From contig NZ_JACWIJ010000002.1 in the NCBI RefSeq assembly GCF_017811175.1, positions 3,546,501-3,610,500 on the forward strand: DNA of 64,000 bases, written 5' to 3'. The notes beneath the pieces were generated by a model, which saw only the letters and a program-made list of their open reading frames with translations, did no database searches and was not told the DNA's origin. The first letter of the stretch is position 1; the number at the start of each line of letters is the position of its first letter. The translations under genes and the position numbers were made by a program. Shown here piece by piece: positions 60,866 to 64,000 of the stretch. Origin of the DNA: Melaminivora jejuensis. Lineage in GTDB: Bacteria; Pseudomonadota; Gammaproteobacteria; Burkholderiales; Burkholderiaceae_C.

Positions 60866-61704
60866 GCGCGGGGGACTTTCCTGAGCCTGGACAGTCCCGG
60901 CCCGGGGCCGGGCCCGCGCAGGGTCACCCGGCTGAGGCGGCGGGCGGAGCAGCCGGCGAACTGGCCCGACTGCGCCAGCACAACGCCGAACTGCTGGCCG
61001 CGCAGCAGGCCTTCATGGCGCGCGTGGTGCATGACCTGCGCGCGCCGCTGCGCCATGTGACCTCCTACGGCGTCCTGGTGCGCGAGTTGCTGGACGAATT
61101 GCGCGGCGAGCTGCCCCAGGCGCCGCAACAGGTGGCCGAGGCGCTGGACTGCATGGCCACCATGGAGCGCTCGGCGCGGCGCATGGCCGCCATGCTCGAT
61201 GCCCTGCGTGCGCTGCACGAGGCGGCCACGGCCCCGCTGCAGCCGCAGCCCGTGGACACCACCCGCCTGGTGGCGCAGGTGCAGGCGCAGTTGAGCGAGC
61301 GCGCTGCGGATCGCGCAGTGTGCTGGCAGGTGCAGCCGGCCATGCCCTGGCTGCTGGCCGATCCGGCCCTGCTGCGCAGCGCCTTGGTGCAACTGCTGGA
61401 CAACGCCCTGAAATTCACCCGGGGGCGTGACCCGGCGCACATCGCCATACAGGCCGGCGCCCTGAACGGCCGGGTACGCCTTAGCATCGAGGATGACGGC
61501 GCAGGCTTCGATCCGCAGCGCGCGCAGCAGCTGTTCGGCCTGTTCGAGCGCCTGCACCGCGAGGCCGAATTCGAAGGCCTGGGCACGGGGCTGGCGCTGT
61601 GCCGCGAGATCGCCCGCCGCCACGCGGCAGACATCCGCATCAGCGCCGCAGCGGGCCAGGGCTGCCGGGTCGAGCTGGACTGGCCGGCAGCCCCGCCTGC
61701 CTGA
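60862..61704 (+). CDS. Soluble sensor histidine kinase
   Basis: A 280-residue kinase with no membrane helix and no recognisable sensor domain. HisKA: FMARVVHDLRAPLRH with phospho-His near 57. HATPase: LLDNALKF (N box), DDGAGFD (G1), LFERLHREAEFEGLGTGLAL (F/G2). RVVHDLRAPL and the C-terminal arrangement resemble bacteriophytochrome-type kinases. It has no response regulator beside it and is translationally coupled to glmU, an unusual partner. Start ATG 60862 lies inside the glmU end. Confidence 0.8.
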   Translation: MSAGDFPEPGQSRPGAGPAQGHPAEAAGGAAGELARLRQHNAELLAAQQAFMARVVHDLRAPLRHVTSYGVLVRELLDELRGELPQAPQQVAEALDCMATMERSARRMAAMLDALRALHEAATAPLQPQPVDTTRLVAQVQAQLSERAADRAVCWQVQPAMPWLLADPALLRSALVQLLDNALKFTRGRDPAHIAIQAGALNGRVRLSIEDDGAGFDPQRAQQLFGLFERLHREAEFEGLGTGLALCREIARRHAADIRISAAAGQGCRVELDWPAAPPA

Positions 61705-61776
61705 CACTGGCCGGGCGCCGGCCTGCTTGGTTTTTCCGGCTTTCGTTCATACATCTTCCTGGTGCGGAATTTTTCG

Positions 61777-63902
61777 ATGACTCCCTTGTTTCGACCTGAA
61801 CCGGCTGTGCTGGCACCGCTGCTGCTGGCGTTGTGGGGCGCGGGTGGCCTGGCCACGGCCCAGCCCGCCGATGCGGCGCCAGGCGGCGCCCGGACTATTT
61901 TGGTCGGCCCCCAGGCGCCCACGGCGCCGACGGTGCAGCAGACCGAGCGCCTGCAGCGCCAGGCCGCGCCGCGCGCCCGCTTCCTGGGCGAGGCGGCCCC
62001 GGGCTATGCCGTCAACACCCACGACCGCGAGGCCGTGCGGCTGTTCTATGCCTCGGTGTTCGCATCCTCGCAGGGCGTGTCCAGCGGCTGGACGGGCAGC
62101 GTGACGCGCTGCGACCCGGGCAGCACCAGCGTGGCTTACCAGCAGGCCACGCAGCGGCGCATCAACTGGTTCCGCGCCATGGCCGGGGTGCCGGCGGCGG
62201 TGGTGCTGGACGAGGGCTTCAGCCGCAAGGCGCAGCAGACCGCGCTGATGATGTCGGCGCAAAGGCAGCTCAGCCACTTCCCCGACGCCTCCTGGGCCTG
62301 TTACAGCCCCGAGGGTGCCGAGGGCGCGGCCAACTCCAACCTGGGCCTGGGCTCGGCCGGCGCGCAGGCGGTAGCCGCCGGCTACATGCAAGATTTTGGC
62401 GACAGCAACGCCCCCTGGGCCATCGCCGCTGGGTGCTGTACCCGCAAACGCGCGTCATGGGCGTGGGCGACGCCGCCCCGGAAGGGCAGGAGGGTGCCAC
62501 GCCGGCCAACGCCCTGTGGGTGTTTGACGCGCATTTGCGCGACCCACGCCCTGCCGTGCGCGATGACTTCGTGGCCTGGCCGCCGCCGGGCTATGCGCCC
62601 TGGACGCAGGTCTATCCGCGCTGGTCGCTGTCCTACCCGAACGCCGACTTCTCCCAGGCCACGGTGCGCATGACGGAAAACGGCCAGCAGATCGCCACCC
62701 GGCTGGAGCCGGTGAGCAATGGCTTCGGTGAAAACACCCTGGCCTGGCTGCCCGGCAGCTACCGCGACGGCATGAGCTGGGCCAGGCCGGCGCAGGACAC
62801 CGTCTATGCCGTGCAGGTGGACAACGTGCTGGTCGGCGGCCAGCCGCGCAGCTTCAGCTACCAAGTCACGGTGTTCGACCCGGCGGTCGGCGTGCCACTG
62901 GCTACGCCGCAAGGCCCGGCAGCGCTGGCGGCGGGGCAGGCAGCCGAGTACGCCCTGGCGCCCACGGTGGCCGGCGCCGATCTGCAGTGGCGGGCCGTCA
63001 GCCTGGCCGATCCGGCCATCCTGCGCGAGGACGTCGAGGCCGACTCCGCGGCCTGGCTGGCCGACACATCACCCGGCTATGCGGTCGTGACCGGCGATGA
63101 CAAGGCCAGTGGTGCGCGCTCCTTCCACTTGGCCCATCCGGCCTGGCGCGACCAGGTGCTGCAGTGGCGCGAGCTGCTGGTGCCCGACAGCTCCGCGCAG
63201 CTGAGCTTCTCCAGCCGGCTGGGCCTGGCCACCACCTCCCAGCTGGCGCTGGTCGAGGTCTCGCAGGACGAGGGCCTGACCTGGCAGGAAATCTACCGCC
63301 AGGCCGGGCAGGGGCCGAACCAGTGGGAACGCGGCTTTTCGCGTCGCACCATCCCGCTGGCCGCCTATGCCGATCGCACCATCCAGGTGCGCTGGCGCTA
63401 TGCGGTCGAGGGCAGCGCGGGCTTTTACCCGCAGACCGAAGCCGGCATCGGCTGGTACATCGACGACATCGAGCTGACCGGCACCCGGCAGGTGCTGGGC
63501 GCGACGCCGCCGGCACCGGCCCCGGCGGGCCGCTTCCAGTTCGGCGCTGGTGCTGGCGACAGCGTGTTGCTGCAGGGCCGCCAGGGCTTGTACGGCCACT
63601 ATGCCGAGTGGAGCCAGGCGCTGCGCGTGCAGGTGTCGGGCAGCGCCCTGTCGCCGCAGGACGCGCAGGCCGAGTGCGTCATGAACTGGGCCGAGCGCAC
63701 CGTGCCCGAGCTGCTGGCGCCGCCGACCTTCACGCGCACCGATGTGCCTGGCCAGCGCTACCGCCTCTATGCCAGTGGCGGCGGCAGCATCCTGAGCTTC
63801 AGCCAGGCCGATGCCCAACTGCGCTTCCAGGGCGTGCCCGGGGCTGCCTGGGGCGATCTGGGCCCCCTGACCGACTGGACGCAACTGGCGGGCTGCCGTT
63901 GA
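61777..63902 (+). pseudogene. CAP-domain secreted protein with C-terminal NWAER module, frameshifted
   Basis: Signal peptide (LLLALWGAGGLATAQ), then a CAP/SCP-like domain (INWFRAMAGVPAAVVLDEGF, KAQQTALMMSAQRQLSHFP). Reading fails at CCCCC 62411-62415; one extra C gives NAPLGHRRWVLYPQTRVMG, the CAP-like GHRRW motif, and the frame continues to 63902, about 708 residues. Later parts: a beta-sandwich with ARSFHLAHPAW, and IGWYIDDIEL, as in MAM/immune-inhibitor-like domains of peptidases. The last 75 residues hold CVMNWAERTVPELLAPP. Extracellular function is unknown. Confidence 0.7.
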
Positions 63903-64000
63903 AGCGCGCGGCTTCTGAAGCCGGGGCCGGTGCAGGTTGTCTGCTGCTGGCCCGCCTTTCAGGGTCGGGCGTTCAGGGCTGACGGGCCTCCTGCAGCCCG

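Overview
The window is a GC-rich, densely coding bacterial chromosome segment. Several features point to a betaproteobacterium of the order Burkholderiales, most likely family Comamonadaceae (Acidovorax/Alicycliphilus-like): the blocks rplM-rpsI-erpA, argB-slmA, gltIJKL and ahcY-tlyA-metF, an SAH riboswitch, and a dispersed short repeat containing AGCTRTCA...GCTTG that I associate from memory with Comamonadaceae. The family call is inference. I see no tRNA, rRNA, CRISPR array, prophage or intact insertion sequence.

Layout. 1-2.3 kb: the end of an acyltransferase-3 membrane protein, a secreted orphan, a frameshifted hypothetical gene and a small ORF. 2.5-11.2 kb: a type I secretion operon (two tandem ABC permease/ATPases, HlyD adaptor, TolC-like channel) led by a small TnpB-like protein that has no nuclease domain, then a WecA/MraY-type sugar-phosphate transferase. 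11.3-14.8 kb: an orphan antitoxin beside a toxin remnant, argB, slmA and a family-2 glycosyltransferase. 15-26 kb: a fatty-acid beta-oxidation island (TetR regulator, acyl-CoA dehydrogenase, DUF2147, HAD/ECH bifunctional enzyme, DUF559 nuclease-like protein, thiolase, hydrolase, thioesterases, enoyl-CoA hydratase). 26-31.4 kb: bactofilin, YciA-type thioesterase, Atm1-type ABC exporter and two secreted proteins. 31.3-37.2 kb: a reverse-strand operon for a TRAP transporter, a TPP-dependent E1 alpha/beta pair without E2/E3, and a DUF169 protein. 37.4-41.9 kb: LysR regulator and gltIJKL. 42-47 kb: HAD phosphatase, a repeat-rich secreted protein and prfC. 47.2-51 kb: SAH riboswitch-ahcY, tlyA, metF (methionine cycle). 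51-64 kb: rlpA, rlmJ, rplM-rpsI, erpA, anmK-M23 peptidase, tyrS, bacteriohemerythrin, glmU-histidine kinase and a CAP-domain secreted protein.

Three repeat families overlay the genes. (1) A MITE-like element: two full copies of 161 bp and two internally deleted copies of 44 and 56 bp. Its 16-bp inverted ends start GAGCGTGTTTACGATC and it is flanked by TNA duplications inside CTNAG targets. Three of four copies sit exactly on the TGA stop codon of a gene. (2) A roughly 40-70 bp AGCTRTCA repeat with 13 copies, including copies inside glmU and anmK and one that supplies the start codon and signal peptide of a DUF2147 gene. (3) GC-rich palindromic intergenic repeats, one pair of which brackets the DUF559 gene.

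Six reading frames (hypothetical at 1.4 kb, acyl-CoA dehydrogenase N-terminus, DUF3617 C-terminus, rlpA, erpA, CAP protein) are each broken at a G or C run and each restored by adding one G or C. Because the set includes normally indispensable genes, base-calling or assembly error is more likely than six real pseudogenes.
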